Origin: Lysobacteraceae bacterium
Lineage (GTDB): Bacteria > Pseudomonadota > Gammaproteobacteria > Steroidobacterales > Steroidobacteraceae
Direction of reading: 5' to 3'
Assembly: GCA_012516015.1 (NCBI GenBank)
Contig: JAAYXG010000146.1
Span: forward strand, 1-7,099
Length of the DNA stretch: 7,099 nucleotides
Each line of letters starts with the position of its first letter. Position 1 is the stretch's first letter. This document shows, one piece after another, positions 6,524 through 7,099 of this stretch. Both the position numbers and the translations under genes were made by a program. The notes under the pieces were generated by a model, which searched no databases, was not told where the DNA came from, and was given only the letters and a program-made list of their open reading frames with translations.

Positions 6524-6677
6524 GTGAACGGCGGTCAGCGGACAGCGGACCGTGAAGGCGGAACGACGCGGACCCGGGAACGATGGAAGACTAGCAAGAA
6601 CGTCACGAGACTTCAGGTGGTCTCGTCCAAGTCGGCTTCGCTCTGTCACTGTCCGCTGTCCGCAGTCCGCCGTTCAC
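6524..6677. repeat. Inverted heptamer repeat element 3
   Basis: The left arm is 6524-6556. The right arm 6645-6677, reverse-complemented, matches it at 29 of 33 positions. Read in 7-bp units from 6523, the left arm is AGTGAAC, GGCGGTC, AGCGGAC, AGCGGAC, CGTGAAG. The right arm, read on the other strand, is TGTGAAC, GGCGGAC, TGCGGAC, AGCGGAC, AGTGACA. The 88-bp centre contains ACGAGAC and GTCTCGT (6605-6611 and 6620-6626), which can pair as a 7-bp stem with an eight-base loop. The element fills most of the 184-bp gap between the argS end and the SPOR gene start. Between it and argS, CGCGC-ACTT-GCGCG (6683-6696) forms one more small hairpin just past the argS stop. No promoter for the SPOR gene could be recognised in the gap. 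Confidence 0.82.
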
Positions 6678-6699
6678 AGCGCCGCGCACTTGCGCGCCG

Positions 6700-7099
6700 C
6701 TACATCTTCTCTGGCGCGCTCACCCCGAGAATCTTGAGTCCGTTCTCGAGGACTTGACGCGTGGCGGCGATCAAGTTCAGGCGCGCGTTACGCAAGGCGA
6801 CATCGTCGACGATGAACGTGTGCGCGTTGTAGTACGTGTGAAACTCGCCGGCAAGCTCGCGCAGATAGTGCGCGAGCTGGTGCGGCTCGTTGGCGTCCGC
6901 CGCCGTTTCGAGCACCTCCGGATACGACGTCAATTTTCGGATCAGCGCCTTCTCGTGCGGCTCCGTCAGCCGCGGGATGTTGAGCTCACCGATATCGCGG
7001 TCGTGCGCAAGTCCTTTCTCCTCGAGCTGGCGAAAGACGCTGCAGACGCGGGCATGCGCGTACTGAACGTAGTAGACGGGATTCTCTTCCGTCTGCGCG
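6700..7099 (-). CDS. argS: Arginyl-tRNA synthetase, C-terminal end (partial)
   Basis: This is the last 132 codons of argS, cut by the window end; the stop is TAG at 6702-6700. ArgRS attaches arginine to tRNAArg in the cytoplasm. The first visible residues, [20 protein letters not shown], are the very conserved region before the anticodon-binding domain. The rest is the alpha-helical DALR domain that reads the tRNA anticodon. Its conserved parts include [30 protein letters not shown] and, near the end, [22 protein letters not shown]. The protein ends APEKM, where ArgRS proteins usually end, so the C-terminus is complete. The next gene on this strand is the SPOR-domain gene, 184 bp away; the gap is occupied by repeat element 3. 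Confidence 0.95.
   Translation of the reverse strand, partial: AQTEENPVYYVQYAHARVCSVFRQLEEKGLAHDRDIGELNIPRLTEPHEKALIRKLTSYPEVLETAADANEPHQLAHYLRELAGEFHTYYNAHTFIVDDVALRNARLNLIAATRQVLENGLKILGVSAPEKM

Noticed and set aside
1556..6677. Interpretation of the heptamer arrays as CRISPR
   Set aside because: The units are only 7 bp, directly abutting without spacers, and arranged as inverted arms; no cas genes are present.
6524..6757. Small + strand open frames of 61-77 codons across element 3 and the argS end
   Set aside because: They run through heptamer repeats and antisense argS, lack a ribosome binding site, and show no conserved protein pattern beyond the weak remnant discussed in the findings.

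Overview
The window is GC-rich bacterial chromosome with core housekeeping genes and no mobile-element genes. The protein sequences and gene order (fmt, rsmB, DUF4390, ntrY-like, ntrX-like, then argS and a SPOR-domain gene on the other strand) point to a proteobacterium, most likely a gammaproteobacterium related broadly to Xanthomonadales/Steroidobacterales-type lineages. The order argS followed by an FtsN-like SPOR gene is also seen in Pseudomonas. No RNA gene is present, so the taxonomic call is an inference from gene content.

Layout: (1) 3-248, the 3' end of fmt on +. (2) 245-1564, rsmB on +, starting at a GTG that overlaps the fmt stop. (3) 1565-1671, an intergenic stretch with inverted heptamer repeat element 1. 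(4) 1672-2271, a DUF4390 exported protein. (5) 2253-4484, an NtrY-like membrane histidine kinase overlapping the DUF4390 end. (6) 4481-5848, an NtrX-like response regulator coupled through an ATGA overlap. (7) 5849-5948, between convergent genes, inverted heptamer element 2. (8) 5949-6515, an FtsN-like SPOR protein on -. (9) 6516-6699, inverted heptamer element 3. (10) 6700-7099, the 3' end of argS on -.

The + strand genes form one translationally coupled block. It runs from translation and ribosome-maturation enzymes (Fmt, RsmB) into an envelope-to-transcription signalling module (DUF4390 protein, sensor kinase, regulator). The kinase looks fully active. The regulator keeps its phosphoacceptor Asp and its Fis-type DNA-binding helix-turn-helix. 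Its central AAA+ domain, however, has lost the sigma54-contacting loop, the Walker A lysine and both Walker B acidic residues. It therefore probably acts as a phosphorylation-controlled DNA binder and not as a sigma54 activator ATPase.

The other unexpected signal is in the intergenic DNA. Each of the three real gaps carries an inverted repeat whose arms are tandem 7-bp units. In one common register the core units are AGCGGTT, AGGGGGT and AGCGGAC, so three different sequences share one architecture. In element 2 the two arms differ in length by exactly one heptamer. In elements 1 and 2 the repeat supplies the TAG stop codon of the upstream gene. They look like a family of small dispersed intergenic elements of undetermined function.
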